Source: Sporocytophaga myxococcoides (lineage in GTDB: Bacteria; Bacteroidota; Bacteroidia; Cytophagales; Cytophagaceae). From it: a stretch of DNA of 64,000 nucleotides. Where the stretch lies: contig NZ_BBLT01000002.1 in assembly GCF_000775915.1 (NCBI RefSeq), positions 558,001 through 622,000 of the forward strand, in the 5' to 3' direction. A model generated the notes under the pieces. That model saw nothing but the letters and a program-made list of their open reading frames with translations. It ran no database searches and was not told where the DNA came from. Each line of letters starts with the position of its first letter. The first letter of the stretch is position 1. Made by a program: the position numbers and the translations under genes. Shown here piece after piece: positions 53,523 to 63,071 of this stretch.

Positions 53523-54461
53523 TTATGATTTATCCTTTTTACCATAGGCATCAATTATTTTGCCTACAAGCTTATGTCTCATCACATCTTTTCCGTCCAG
53601 TTCCACAAAACCAATTCCCTGTACGTCTTTAAGTATTTCCAGGGCTTCAACAAGACCTGATTTCTGATTACCTGGCAAATCTATTTGAGATTTGTCTCCG
53701 GTAATGATCATTTTAGAACTTGGCCCCATACGAGTCAGAAACATCTTTGTCTGCATAGGTGTAGTGTTCTGTGCTTCATCCAGAAGGATAAATGCATTAT
53801 TTAATGTACGTCCTCTCATATATGCAAGAGGGGCCACTTCAATAATATGATTTTCGTAATAATATTTCAGCTTTTCAGCAGGGATCATATCATCCAGGGC
53901 ATCATATATAGGCCTTAGATACGGATCAATTTTTTCTTTCAAATCTCCGGGAAGAAAACCGAGGTTTTCACCTGCTTCAACGGCAGGTCTTGTGATTACA
54001 ATTTTTTTAACCTCTTTATTTTTCAAAGCTCTGACAGCCAGAGCAACTGAAATATAGGTTTTACCTGTCCCTGCAGGTCCTATGGCAAATACGAGATCAT
54101 TTTTTCTGGCAGTAGCTACGAGTTTCTTTTGATTTACGGTCTTGGGTTTTATCACAATACCTTTATCACCAAAGAGAATCACATCGTCTTCATCACAGCC
54201 GTCCATCTCTTCTTTACGGAGCAAAGACTGTACTTCGTTTTCACCTACTTTTCCATATTTATTATAATGAACAAGCAAGCTTTTGATAACCTGTTCGATC
54301 TGGATAATTTCCAGATTGTTACCAATGATCTTTATTTCATTTCCCCTGGACACAATGCGGCTTTTAGGAAACGCAGAACCTAATTCTTTTATTATTCTGT
54401 TTTCCACTCCGAGGAAATCTATAAGAGATATATTTTCAAGGTGTATTGACTTTTCTACCAA
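53523..54461 (-). CDS. PhoH family ATPase
   Basis: A 312-residue cytoplasmic P-loop protein: an N-terminal KH-like region (about 20-70), then the PhoH domain with Walker A AIGPAGTGKTYIS (128-135), TRPAVEAGENLGFLPGDLKE, Walker B AFILLDEAQNTTP and TRMGPSSKMIITGDKSQIDL. PhoH proteins are linked to RNA metabolism and often pair with YbeY; no ybeY is adjacent here. First gene of a minus-strand run and divergent from the SAM hydrolase gene. Confidence 0.94.
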   Translation of the reverse strand: MVEKSIHLENISLIDFLGVENRIIKELGSAFPKSRIVSRGNEIKIIGNNLEIIQIEQVIKSLLVHYNKYGKVGENEVQSLLRKEEMDGCDEDDVILFGDKGIVIKPKTVNQKKLVATARKNDLVFAIGPAGTGKTYISVALAVRALKNKEVKKIVITRPAVEAGENLGFLPGDLKEKIDPYLRPIYDALDDMIPAEKLKYYYENHIIEVAPLAYMRGRTLNNAFILLDEAQNTTPMQTKMFLTRMGPSSKMIITGDKSQIDLPGNQKSGLVEALEILKDVQGIGFVELDGKDVMRHKLVGKIIDAYGKKDKS

Positions 54462-54521
54462 CAGCTTTATTATTTTTAATTATTTACTTTAAACTTTCAG
54501 TTATTTGGCTGAAAAAATATT

Positions 54522-54529
54522 TAATTTTG
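54522..54529 (+). promoter_or_regulatory. Possible -7 element for the SAM hydrolase gene
   Basis: TAATTTTG matches TAnnTTTG about 90 bases before the ATG at 54620; the nearest TTG is too close (14 bases) for a standard -33. A minus-strand counterpart TAATTTTG lies at 54593-54600 and could serve phoH. Confidence 0.35.
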
Positions 54530-54619
54530 CGCCACTTGTTCTTAAAAATCTCCATTAGAAAACCGGATATTTTCGGAACGAGCAGAGACAAACAAAATTA
54601 ATCATTTTCTGCGCAATTT

Positions 54620-55396
54620 ATGGCTATTATCACATTTATGTCAGATTTCGGACATAGAGACCATTACGTGGCTGCCGTAAAAGCAAAGATTTTTTCTATC
54701 AACCCAAGTATAAATGTTGTGGACATTACCCACTCCATTGAAAATTTCAATATTGCTCACGGTGCCTATATTTTAAAATCCGTTTTCAGAGATTTTCCAC
54801 AAGGTACTGTACACTTAGTATCTGTAAACGCGCCATCTGGCCCTGAAGAAAGGGCTGTGGCAGTGAAACTGGAAGAGCATTACTTCGTCGGAATTGATAA
54901 TGGTTTGTTCTCATTACTAAGCGACAAAGCACCAACTGCAATAGTTGAGTTAACAAAAGATTCCTCCTATAACAGGGTTTTTCCTGAGAAAACAACTTTG
55001 GCAGCAGCTGCAGTTTCACTTGCCAGCGGCACTAATATTTACAATATTGGCACACAAATTAGTTCCCTGAGAACCATGCTTAACCGTCAGGTCAGAGTTT
55101 CCAAAACGCAGATTGGTGGTCACGTGATACATGTAGATCAGTATGGGAATTTAGTTACCAATATTTCAGAGGAGTTATTTTACAAACAAAAGAATAACCG
55201 CTCTTTTACAGTCCATTTTGCCCGAGAAACCGTTGATTTTATCGCAGATTCCTACGATTCTATGGACCATGGAGATTGTCTGGTACTTTTTAATAGCAAT
55301 GGCTTTCTGGAGATCGCGATCAGTCAGGGTAATGCAAGTGAATTGTTGGGTATGGGATTTGACACTCCTGTAATGATCAATTTTTCAGAGGTTTAG
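54620..55396 (+). CDS. S-adenosylmethionine hydrolase (DUF62 / SAM hydroxide adenosyltransferase family)
   Basis: A 258-residue protein of the fluorinase/chlorinase superfamily whose common bacterial members hydrolyse SAM to adenosine and methionine. Signature: FMSDFGHRDHYVAAVKAKI at the N-terminus, VDITHSIENFNIAHGAYIL, VSVNAPSGPEERAVAVK, GIDNGLFSLL and HVIHVDQYGNLVTNI. The conserved aspartate, arginine and histidine of the hydrolase type are present; the 23-residue insert of the fluorinase is not evident. It stands alone; its biological purpose (SAM turnover) is poorly understood. Confidence 0.92.
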   Translation: MAIITFMSDFGHRDHYVAAVKAKIFSINPSINVVDITHSIENFNIAHGAYILKSVFRDFPQGTVHLVSVNAPSGPEERAVAVKLEEHYFVGIDNGLFSLLSDKAPTAIVELTKDSSYNRVFPEKTTLAAAAVSLASGTNIYNIGTQISSLRTMLNRQVRVSKTQIGGHVIHVDQYGNLVTNISEELFYKQKNNRSFTVHFARETVDFIADSYDSMDHGDCLVLFNSNGFLEIAISQGNASELLGMGFDTPVMINFSEV

Positions 55397-55723
55397 ATTA
55401 GAAAAGTTTTTGCCCAATTCATATAAGTCCTCAAAGAAGAAATTGCAGTGGGATATATAAATTTCAGGTGGAAGAGGTAATACTACCAAGAGTTTTATCA
55501 ACCCAAACAGAGCAGATTGCTTAAGAAATTTATCTTTTAAAGTTTAAAAATAATGAGTGAAATCTTCCCTTAGTTTGACAAGATTTTCCTTTTTTGAAAG
55601 ATTGCATAATAGAGAATAAATATAACCAGGGGAAAATTTTTGTCTTGATTATTTTCCCCGGTGGGTGGCCTATTTTTAGAATGTAGCTGAAGACTTAAGA
55701 AATATTTAGGCTAAAACTAGTAC
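55397..55723. other. Intergenic region with one hairpin
   Basis: This 327-base AT-rich gap lies between convergent genes. I see no coding frame. The only clear structure is GGGGAAAAT (55629-55637) pairing with ATTTTCCCC (55651-55659) around 13 bases, without a following T-run; it may be a weak terminator. Confidence 0.4.
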
Positions 55724-57832
55724 CTATTTTAGCACAATTTTATGTCTTATGGAGGAATTCTCTGAGTTTAAAATCAGAATATATATTCCTTCATTCAAAT
55801 GATTTAGACTTATTTCTGAATGTCCTGAAATATTATGATTAAAAACTTGTTGGCCTGAAATTGTATAAATGGATAAATTCCCTGTTGGATATTCTTTTAA
55901 CAGCAAAGTTTTATTTTCTACATATGATGAAAAATCCTGAGTTGCATCAGGATTTTTGGTTGAAGTAGTTATATTATTAATTTTTATTCCATTGACTCTT
56001 CTGTTGTTTGTATATAGATTCTCTTCAAACAATCTGGTTCCGTTTAGATCAAAAATAAGGTAAAGAGAATCTGTATCCCAGTCTAAAGGCACTGTAAATG
56101 TTCGGTTCTGGTCTCCAAATTGGTAAGGATCATTTAGGATAAGCATGTCTTTCTTATCAAGTTTATTGTCTTTGCTTATATAAATCTGGGTATATACAAG
56201 TGCAGGATCAAGATTTTTAGATAATTCATAAATGCTGTAAACGTAATACTTATAACCTATCTCATCCCCAGGAGAAGCTTCTCTTTTAAATACTTCCGAG
56301 AATTCAAAAGTGAATTCAGGTTTAAATTCGGGATAATAAAAAAGAGGAGAAATAGTAAAGTTATTACTCTCGTTGAGATCGTTTACCAGATTATTCGGGT
56401 CTTCAATCAGAATGATATAATACTTTCCCTGAGGTTTATTTAGAGTCTCAATCAAAGTATAATTGTAATTATATATAGAGTTTCTTGCAGGAATTTCGCC
56501 AATAAACTGCTCTTTTATTAATTCATCTGAAAGATCAAAAATCGAATCTGCAGACAGGTAATATTTAATTTCAAGAGGTACGGAAAGGGTTCCTGTATTG
56601 GTAATTATTTGATTTATTACCAACGATTGACCAGGTTTGAGAAAGTAAGCAGGAGTGTTGAAATATGGGTAAGAACTTATTACCGAAATTTCTGCTTTTT
56701 TCTCCTGAAGGATTATGGGGACCGCCATAAAATTGTTTAAAGGGTCATCCATTCTAAGCTGTTGGTTGCTGTTTAAGATATATAAAAGATAAACCTGAGA
56801 TTTATCGGAGAATGATTTAGGTATTCTGGCTTGAAGGAAATTTGCTCTTGATTGATTTGGCCCTGTTACATTGTTAGTTGCTGTTATGATAAGGGAATCA
56901 TCAAGGCTGAGAGTTGCATCAGTTGAAATATAAAAAGAAGTTTTAAAGCCAGAGTAGCCGGACTGTGCATAGGTTGTACCCGAATTTCCGAAGTAATAGT
57001 TAAAACTGAAAGATGCATCCGCGCTTAGGTATTTTTCAATTATTTTCAGAGAGTCGACCTTTACTTCATAATTTTCCTTTTGAAAATTAAAACTAATGTA
57101 TTTTGTATTGTCATTTTCATTAGATTCATTTATTAACCCTGAGGGATCTGTTTGCAGGATAAAATATACTATTCCTGTCAAATTTTTTGTGTCGCTGAAG
57201 TCTTTAATAAAATTGGAAGTGGTGCCGGTTGGATTTAAAGAGCTAAGGTTTTGTTCAGAATAAATGGTGTGATCACCGTCATCGGCAATAGTGTCGCTTG
57301 ATACCAGAATCCGATAAGAAGGGGAAATAGAGATATTACCCCCATTTTTTATATTAAAAATCAACCTGACACTATTTCCCTGTACTTGATTGTATAAATC
57401 ATTGGTCCGAATCTCGTTGGCAATAAGGTTGTTGAATGGTTCTTCATATATTAATCTGGCAAATTTGCTGTTGTTGGCATAGTTGGTTTCTGAAAACGTT
57501 TTGTTATAGTTTGCTACTAAAATAAGGTAATTGTTTTTAGGATAATTAGTAATGGATAAACTCTGTCCATAGCTTACCAAGCCCTTAAAAAGAGACATAG
57601 AAGAATTGCTAATCAGGACATCATCAGAGGCATTCAGAATAGTATCTGCCGAAAGATAATATCGGATATTAATGGATTGACTGCTTCCTGATATGTCTGC
57701 GTTGCAATGAAAGCCGAAATTGCTTACGTGACCATTTACTACCTTTATTTCTTCATTGATTGAGCGAATGTCTATATCCTGTGCATAGGTGAAAAATGGA
57801 AGAAAAAGAATTAATAAGTAGATTTTATACAT
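55724..57832 (-). CDS. Secreted protein with CARDB-like repeats and T9SS sorting domain
   Basis: About 702 residues from MYKIYLLILFLPF; a signal peptide is cleaved after TYAQ, and seventeen further upstream residues in frame are unlikely to be used. The body consists of about five beta-sandwich repeats of 110-140 residues, each with a strand reading like YYLSADTILNASDDVLI (others: FYISTDATLSLDDSLII, YYLSADSIFDLSDELIK, IYISKDNKLDKKDMLIL), the CARDB adhesion-type pattern. The last 70 residues (LLKEYPTGNLSIYTISGQQV to SIRHKIVLK) form a type A type IX sorting domain. Probably a surface or extracellular binding protein. Confidence 0.85.
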   Translation of the reverse strand: MYKIYLLILFLPFFTYAQDIDIRSINEEIKVVNGHVSNFGFHCNADISGSSQSINIRYYLSADTILNASDDVLISNSSMSLFKGLVSYGQSLSITNYPKNNYLILVANYNKTFSETNYANNSKFARLIYEEPFNNLIANEIRTNDLYNQVQGNSVRLIFNIKNGGNISISPSYRILVSSDTIADDGDHTIYSEQNLSSLNPTGTTSNFIKDFSDTKNLTGIVYFILQTDPSGLINESNENDNTKYISFNFQKENYEVKVDSLKIIEKYLSADASFSFNYYFGNSGTTYAQSGYSGFKTSFYISTDATLSLDDSLIITATNNVTGPNQSRANFLQARIPKSFSDKSQVYLLYILNSNQQLRMDDPLNNFMAVPIILQEKKAEISVISSYPYFNTPAYFLKPGQSLVINQIITNTGTLSVPLEIKYYLSADSIFDLSDELIKEQFIGEIPARNSIYNYNYTLIETLNKPQGKYYIILIEDPNNLVNDLNESNNFTISPLFYYPEFKPEFTFEFSEVFKREASPGDEIGYKYYVYSIYELSKNLDPALVYTQIYISKDNKLDKKDMLILNDPYQFGDQNRTFTVPLDWDTDSLYLIFDLNGTRLFEENLYTNNRRVNGIKINNITTSTKNPDATQDFSSYVENKTLLLKEYPTGNLSIYTISGQQVFNHNISGHSEISLNHLNEGIYILILNSENSSIRHKIVLK

Positions 57833-58260
57833 ATAAAAATGATTTAATTTTTTCAAATATCTAAAATTAATTGTTGAAGACAAATTACTCTCTTATAGAT
57901 ACTTTAGACGCTTAAGTATTCTAGAAGCGAAAAAGATTGTAGAGATGTATTTTTATTAAAGAAACTTGCAGTCTAACTAGACAAGGGGGTTAAATAAAAG
58001 TTCTGAAAATTAAAGTTTTATGCCTGTCCGTTTACACGTCTTGTTTGGTATTATAAGCTGATCTTTCTTAAATCTCAGGACAAAAGCAATACGGTCAGAA
58101 TGTTTTAATAAGATAATATGTTGATTGTGAAAAGGGTATTATTTTAAATAGGGAAGTTAGCATTTGGATCTTATCAAATGGTGGAAAACTATCACCTGTT
58201 AAACTGTTTAAATCTCCGGAACCGGCAACAGATCTTTTTCAGTTTTTAAAATTATTACCG
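57833..58260. other. Long intergenic region upstream of purL
   Basis: This gap of more than 400 bases lies between divergent genes. No convincing coding frame, tRNA or riboswitch was seen. It should contain the promoters of both neighbours; only the purL -7 element at its end is recognisable. Confidence 0.4.
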
Positions 58261-58268
58261 TACCTTTG
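58261..58268 (+). promoter_or_regulatory. Probable -7 element of purL
   Basis: TACCTTTG matches TAnnTTTG and lies 19 bases before the ATG at 58287. It overlaps the alternative TTG start at 58266, arguing that the downstream ATG is the real start. The -33 region (TTTTTC) is a weak match. Confidence 0.55.
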
Positions 58269-58286
58269 ATCCTTGTTCAAATTACC

Positions 58287-61200
58287 ATGATTCGTTTCTT
58301 TTCCAGTCAATCTGACAGAGTTTACGCCTTACAGACCGAGCGCGAACTAAGCACAACAGATATTTCCAAACTTGAATGGCTTTTTGGTGCCAAGTTACAA
58401 CAGGAAAGTACTTTAAGTGGGTACTTTGTTGGTCCCCGTGCTGCCATGATCACTCCATGGAGTACCAATGCGGTAGAAATCACTCTGAATATGGGCATTC
58501 AGGGAATAGTCCGGATTGAAGAGTTTAAAGAAGTAAAAGAAGATTTTGTTGATTTTGACCCTATGCTTTCTCATAAGTATAATGGTCTAAATCAGGATAT
58601 TTATACCATCAGAATTAAACCAGAGCCTGTTAAGCCAATCACAGATATTGCTGCCTACAATAAACAGGAGGGACTTTCTCTTAGTGATGAAGAAGTTGAT
58701 TATTTAAACAAACTGGCAGAAAGATTGGGCAGGCCTCTGACAGATTCAGAAGTATTTGGTTTTTCACAGGTCAATTCAGAACACTGCCGTCATAAAATTT
58801 TTAACGGAAAGTTTGTGATAGATGGGGAAGAAAAACCTACCTCACTATTTAAATTGATCCGGAAAACATCGGAAGCAAATCCGAACGATATAGTTTCTGC
58901 TTATAAAGATAATGTTGCTTTCATTAAAGGTCCGGTAGTTCAACAGTTTGCGCCTAAGCGTGCTGATGAACCTGATTTTTATAAGGTGAGTGAATTTGAA
59001 TCTGTTATCTCCCTTAAAGCTGAAACTCATAACTTTCCTACAACAGTAGAGCCTTTTAACGGTGCAGCAACAGGATCGGGAGGGGAGATCAGAGACAGGC
59101 TGGCGGGTGGACAAGGTGCGCTTCCTCTGGCAGGAACAGCAGTTTATATGACTGCATTATCTCGTCTTGAAAAGGACCGTCCTTGGGAAAAGGCCACTCA
59201 GGAAAGAAAGTGGTTGTATCAAACACCTATGGATATTCTGATCAAAGCTTCTAACGGAGCAACTGATTTCGGAAATAAATTTGGTCAGCCGCTGATTACC
59301 GGTTCTGTCTTAACCTTTGAGTATGACGAAAAATCAGAAAAGCTTAAGTCACCAAGAAAACTGGGTTTTGATAAAGTTATAATGCTTGCCGGGGGGATTG
59401 GTTATGGAAAAGCCAATCAGGCACAGAAAAAATATCCTAAACCGGGAGATAAAATCGTAATTCTTGGAGGTGAAAATTACCGCATCGGAATGGGTGGAGC
59501 TGCAGTATCTTCTGCGGATACAGGGCAGCATGGCTCAGGCATTGAATTAAATGCCATCCAGCGTTCTAATCCTGAGATGCAAAAAAGAGCAGCGAACGCT
59601 ATCCGTGCAATGGTGGAGAGCGACAATAACCTGATCGTTTCCATACATGACCATGGAGCAGGTGGCCACCTCAACTGCCTTTCAGAACTGGTAGAAGAAA
59701 CAGGAGGTAAAATAAACCTCGATAAATTGCCTGTTGGAGATCCGACCCTTTCTGCAAAAGAAATTATCGGAAATGAATCACAAGAGCGAATGGGCCTTGT
59801 AATCGGAGAGAAGGATATCGCTACCCTTCAGAAGATTGCTGATCGGGAACGTGCTCCTATGTATACAGTCGGCGATGTTACCGGTGATCACCGTTTTACA
59901 TTTGAATCAGCTTCTACAAAAGAGAAGCCGATGGATCTGGAGCTGAAGGACATGTTCGGAAGCTCACCGAAAATGATCATGACGGATAAAGAAGTTGAAA
60001 GAGTTTATCAACCTGTAACATACGATCAAAACCAGCTTCACTCTTACCTTGAGCAGCTGTTGCAGCTTGAAGCTGTTGCCTGCAAAGACTGGTTGACTAA
60101 TAAAGTGGACCGTTGTGTTGGTGGCCGTGTGGCTAAACAACAATGTGCAGGACCACTTCAATTGCCTTTGAACAATGTTGGTGTAATGGCTCTGGATTTT
60201 CAGGGTAAAGAAGGTATTGCGACTTCTATTGGTCATGCACCTGTTTCTGCTCTGATTGATCCAGCAGCTGGTAGCCGTAATGCCATTGCAGAGGCCTTGT
60301 CAAACATCGTATGGGCTCCATTAAAAGATAATTTAAAAAGCGTTTCTCTTTCTGCAAACTGGATGTGGGCTTGTAAGAACGAAGGAGAAGACGCTCGTTT
60401 ATATAAAGCCGTTGAAGCTTGTTCTGATTTTGCTATTGCTCTTGGCATTAACATACCGACAGGAAAAGATTCCCTGTCAATGAAGCAGAAGTATAAAGAT
60501 GAGGAGGTAATAGCTCCTGGAACAGTAATTATATCCGCAGCTGCAAACTGCAGTGATGTGAGAAAGGTTGTAGAGCCAGTGTTGCAGAGAGAGGGAGGGA
60601 ATATCTATTACATCAATCTTTCAAATGACAAATTTAAATTAGGTGGTTCTTCTTTTGCTCAGGTGGTGAATAAAATAGGAAACGAAACGCCTGATATAAC
60701 AGATGCGGCATTGTTTAAAAATGCATTCAACACGCTGCAACTATTAATTAAGGAAGGTAAAATAGAAGCAGGTCACGATATTGGCAGTGGCGGTCTGATC
60801 ACTACGATACTTGAGATGTGCTTTGCAGATAACAGGCTTGGAGCAAACATTGATTTAACCTCTCTTGGTGAAGCTGACAGCATTAAAGTCCTGTTTGCAG
60901 AAAACATTGGAGTTGTATTCCAAGCATCAGCTGAGGTGGAGACTACTTTAAAAGCAAATAATGTTCCTTTCCATAAAATAGGAACCAGTACTTCTGAGGC
61001 AACGCTTGAGCTGAAGAATGGAGCTGATTCATATAGCTTTGATATCGCAAAACTAAGAGATACCTGGTACAAAACATCTTATCTGCTGGACATAAAACAA
61101 AGTGGTCCAGTAAGTGCTAAAGAGCGTTATAATAACTACAAATTCCACGAACTGAAATACAAATTCCCTGAAGGATTTGATGGTAAGAAGCCTGTTATCG

Positions 61201-61967
61201 ACAGCTCTAAGCCAAGAATTAAAGCTGCTATTATTCGTGAGAAAGGAAGTAACTCGGAGCGTGAAATGGCTAATGCTATGTACCTGGCAGGTTTCGACGT
61301 GAAAGACGTTCACATGACGGACTTAATTTCAGGAAGAGAAACGCTTGAAGATATACGTTTTATCGGTGCTGTGGGAGGCTTCTCTAATTCGGATGTACTG
61401 GGTTCTGCGAAAGGATGGGCAGGAGCGTTTATGTATAATGAAAAAGCAAAAACAACGCTTGAGAATTTCTTTAAACGTGAAGATACGTTATCAGTAGGTA
61501 TCTGTAATGGTTGTCAGCTTTTCGTTGAGTTGGGTCTTATCAATCTGGATCACGATGTAAAGCCGAAAATGCTTCACAACGTGAGTGGAAAACACGAAAG
61601 CATCTTTACCTCTCTGACCATCAATAAAAATAAATCGGTAATGCTTTCAAGCCTTGCAGGAAGCACACTTGGCGTTTGGGTATCTCATGGAGAAGGCCGT
61701 TTCAGCTGTCCGCATACAGAAGATAAATATCAGATTGTTGCAAAGTATGCTTATGAGACTTATCCTCATTGTCCGAACGGTTCTGACTTTAATACAGCAA
61801 TGCTGTGCGATGAAACAGGTCGTCACCTTGTAATGATGCCACATATCGAGCGTTCGTTGTTACAATGGCAGTGGGCGAATTATCCGAAAGGTCGCCACGA
61901 TGAAGTATCTCCTTGGATGGAAGCTTTTGTGAATGCGAGGAAGTGGCTGGAGGAGAATGGGAAGTAA
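58287..61967 (+). CDS. purL: Phosphoribosylformylglycinamidine synthase, large single-chain form
   Basis: A 1226-residue enzyme converting FGAR and glutamine to FGAM in purine synthesis. An N-terminal PurS-like part (about 1-145) is followed by two AIR-synthase-like halves (about 150-930; VNSEHCRHKIFNG, KAETHNFPTTVEPFNGAATG, IHDHGAGGHLNCLSELVEE, GHDIGSGGLITTILEMCF) and a class I glutamine amidotransferase (about 970-1226) with nucleophile C1073 in GICNGCQLFVELG and VSHGEGRFSCP. I start at MIRFFSSQSDRVY; the upstream TTG would lie in the promoter. This long form is typical of Bacteroidota and Proteobacteria. Stands alone with its own terminator. Confidence 0.96.
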   Translation: MIRFFSSQSDRVYALQTERELSTTDISKLEWLFGAKLQQESTLSGYFVGPRAAMITPWSTNAVEITLNMGIQGIVRIEEFKEVKEDFVDFDPMLSHKYNGLNQDIYTIRIKPEPVKPITDIAAYNKQEGLSLSDEEVDYLNKLAERLGRPLTDSEVFGFSQVNSEHCRHKIFNGKFVIDGEEKPTSLFKLIRKTSEANPNDIVSAYKDNVAFIKGPVVQQFAPKRADEPDFYKVSEFESVISLKAETHNFPTTVEPFNGAATGSGGEIRDRLAGGQGALPLAGTAVYMTALSRLEKDRPWEKATQERKWLYQTPMDILIKASNGATDFGNKFGQPLITGSVLTFEYDEKSEKLKSPRKLGFDKVIMLAGGIGYGKANQAQKKYPKPGDKIVILGGENYRIGMGGAAVSSADTGQHGSGIELNAIQRSNPEMQKRAANAIRAMVESDNNLIVSIHDHGAGGHLNCLSELVEETGGKINLDKLPVGDPTLSAKEIIGNESQERMGLVIGEKDIATLQKIADRERAPMYTVGDVTGDHRFTFESASTKEKPMDLELKDMFGSSPKMIMTDKEVERVYQPVTYDQNQLHSYLEQLLQLEAVACKDWLTNKVDRCVGGRVAKQQCAGPLQLPLNNVGVMALDFQGKEGIATSIGHAPVSALIDPAAGSRNAIAEALSNIVWAPLKDNLKSVSLSANWMWACKNEGEDARLYKAVEACSDFAIALGINIPTGKDSLSMKQKYKDEEVIAPGTVIISAAANCSDVRKVVEPVLQREGGNIYYINLSNDKFKLGGSSFAQVVNKIGNETPDITDAALFKNAFNTLQLLIKEGKIEAGHDIGSGGLITTILEMCFADNRLGANIDLTSLGEADSIKVLFAENIGVVFQASAEVETTLKANNVPFHKIGTSTSEATLELKNGADSYSFDIAKLRDTWYKTSYLLDIKQSGPVSAKERYNNYKFHELKYKFPEGFDGKKPVIDSSKPRIKAAIIREKGSNSEREMANAMYLAGFDVKDVHMTDLISGRETLEDIRFIGAVGGFSNSDVLGSAKGWAGAFMYNEKAKTTLENFFKREDTLSVGICNGCQLFVELGLINLDHDVKPKMLHNVSGKHESIFTSLTINKNKSVMLSSLAGSTLGVWVSHGEGRFSCPHTEDKYQIVAKYAYETYPHCPNGSDFNTAMLCDETGRHLVMMPHIERSLLQWQWANYPKGRHDEVSPWMEAFVNARKWLEENGK

Positions 61968-61992
61968 AAATTAAGATTACATTATAATAAAG

Positions 61993-62025
61993 AAACACTC
62001 TCTGGTTAAAAGGGAGTGTTTTTTG
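61993..62025 (+). terminator. Terminator of purL
   Basis: AAACACTC pairs with GAGTGTTT around a 13-base loop, followed by TTTTTG, 26 bases after the purL stop. Confidence 0.85.
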
Positions 62026-62040
62026 TTCGTAATTAGTCCG

Positions 62041-62333
62041 ATTTAATGCATTATCAGTGTTTTAAGTAATACATTATACAATAGGGGTTTCTTTGATAGT
62101 ACTAAATAGTTATTTTTAAGAACCAGTTTGTCGTGGGCTGGCTATTTATTTATTTTGAAAAAATAAGAGCTTGTCAGATTAAGAACCTATTTGTAAAAAT
62201 CAAAGCCGACCTGAATCTTTTCGAGCAAAACTTATGAGTCCAATAAGTCAAATTTTCAATCCTTATAGGCTTTACGACAGGTCGAGGATATTATACTTAC
62301 ATGAACAGCTAATCAACAAGAAATTGAATTGCT
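62041..62333. other. Intergenic region with weak inverted repeats
   Basis: About 290 bases without a gene. CGACCTG (62207-62213) and CAGGTCG (62278-62284) form distant arms, with a small CTTAT/ATAAG hairpin (62231-62247) inside. It may be an untranslated leader or a degraded mobile-element end; I cannot assign it. Confidence 0.3.
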
Positions 62334-63071
62334 ATGGAAGAAACAAAATCATCGAAAATTACAACAATACTTAAAGCTAATTTTAAAGAGGGCGATTCTA
62401 TCTGGCTAACCAGTAGCTATACGCTTAGAAAAACTGTAGGTGTTTTAGGGATGGCATTACCTTTACTTTTAGTCGTTTTTTTGTATATCGATAATGGTTA
62501 TCTGCAACCATTGGAATCACTAAGTCATTATTATTATACAAGAGTGTCTGGAATATTTGTAGCTACTTTAAGCATACTAGGTATTTTTTTAATCATCTAT
62601 AAAGGAAAGGAATTGGTTGATTTATTAGTTTCTTCAATTGCAGGTATTGCAGTACTGCTTGTTGCACTTTTTCCTACGGACAATATTACAGATATATGTT
62701 GTGATATAACAAAAACGTATTCTGTGACTTTTTTACCTCATAGTACATTTAGGGAAGCCTTTCATTACTTGTCAGCAGGGACCTTTTTAAGTTGCTTGTC
62801 ATATATGTCTATATTCCTTTTTACAAAATCTGATAAATCAGTAATTGAACGAGGGACAATGAAAATAATCAGGAATCGGATTTATAGAATATGTGGGATA
62901 ATGATCATAATTGCTTTAGCTGTTATTTTTTTGGGAGGTTTCTTTAAATTAATTCCGGAAGGTTTTTATCGAGAACATCAAATTACTTTTTGGATGGAAA
63001 CCCTGGCTGTTGAAAGCTTTGGATTTTCGTGGCTGGTAAAAGGGGAGACTCTTTTTCAGGATAAAACTTGA
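62334..63071 (+). CDS. Integral membrane protein of unknown function, DUF998-like
   Basis: A 245-residue protein with about six hydrophobic helices (about 33-52, 65-85, 92-113, 138-163, 180-206, 218-238). The segment LSHYYYTRVSGIFVATLSIL and LVALFPTD resemble DUF998-type membrane proteins, but the match is from memory and incomplete. It has no signal peptide. It stands alone between two gene-poor regions, and function is unknown. Confidence 0.7.
   Translation: MEETKSSKITTILKANFKEGDSIWLTSSYTLRKTVGVLGMALPLLLVVFLYIDNGYLQPLESLSHYYYTRVSGIFVATLSILGIFLIIYKGKELVDLLVSSIAGIAVLLVALFPTDNITDICCDITKTYSVTFLPHSTFREAFHYLSAGTFLSCLSYMSIFLFTKSDKSVIERGTMKIIRNRIYRICGIMIIIALAVIFLGGFFKLIPEGFYREHQITFWMETLAVESFGFSWLVKGETLFQDKT

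Noticed and set aside
54593-54600. TAATTTTG on the minus strand as the phoH promoter
   Set aside because: It matches the -7 pattern but lies 130 bases from the start and no -33 element is visible; kept only as a remark.
58266-58286. TTG start for purL seven codons upstream
   Set aside because: The TTG lies inside the TACCTTTG promoter element, and the family N-terminus begins at MIRFFSS.
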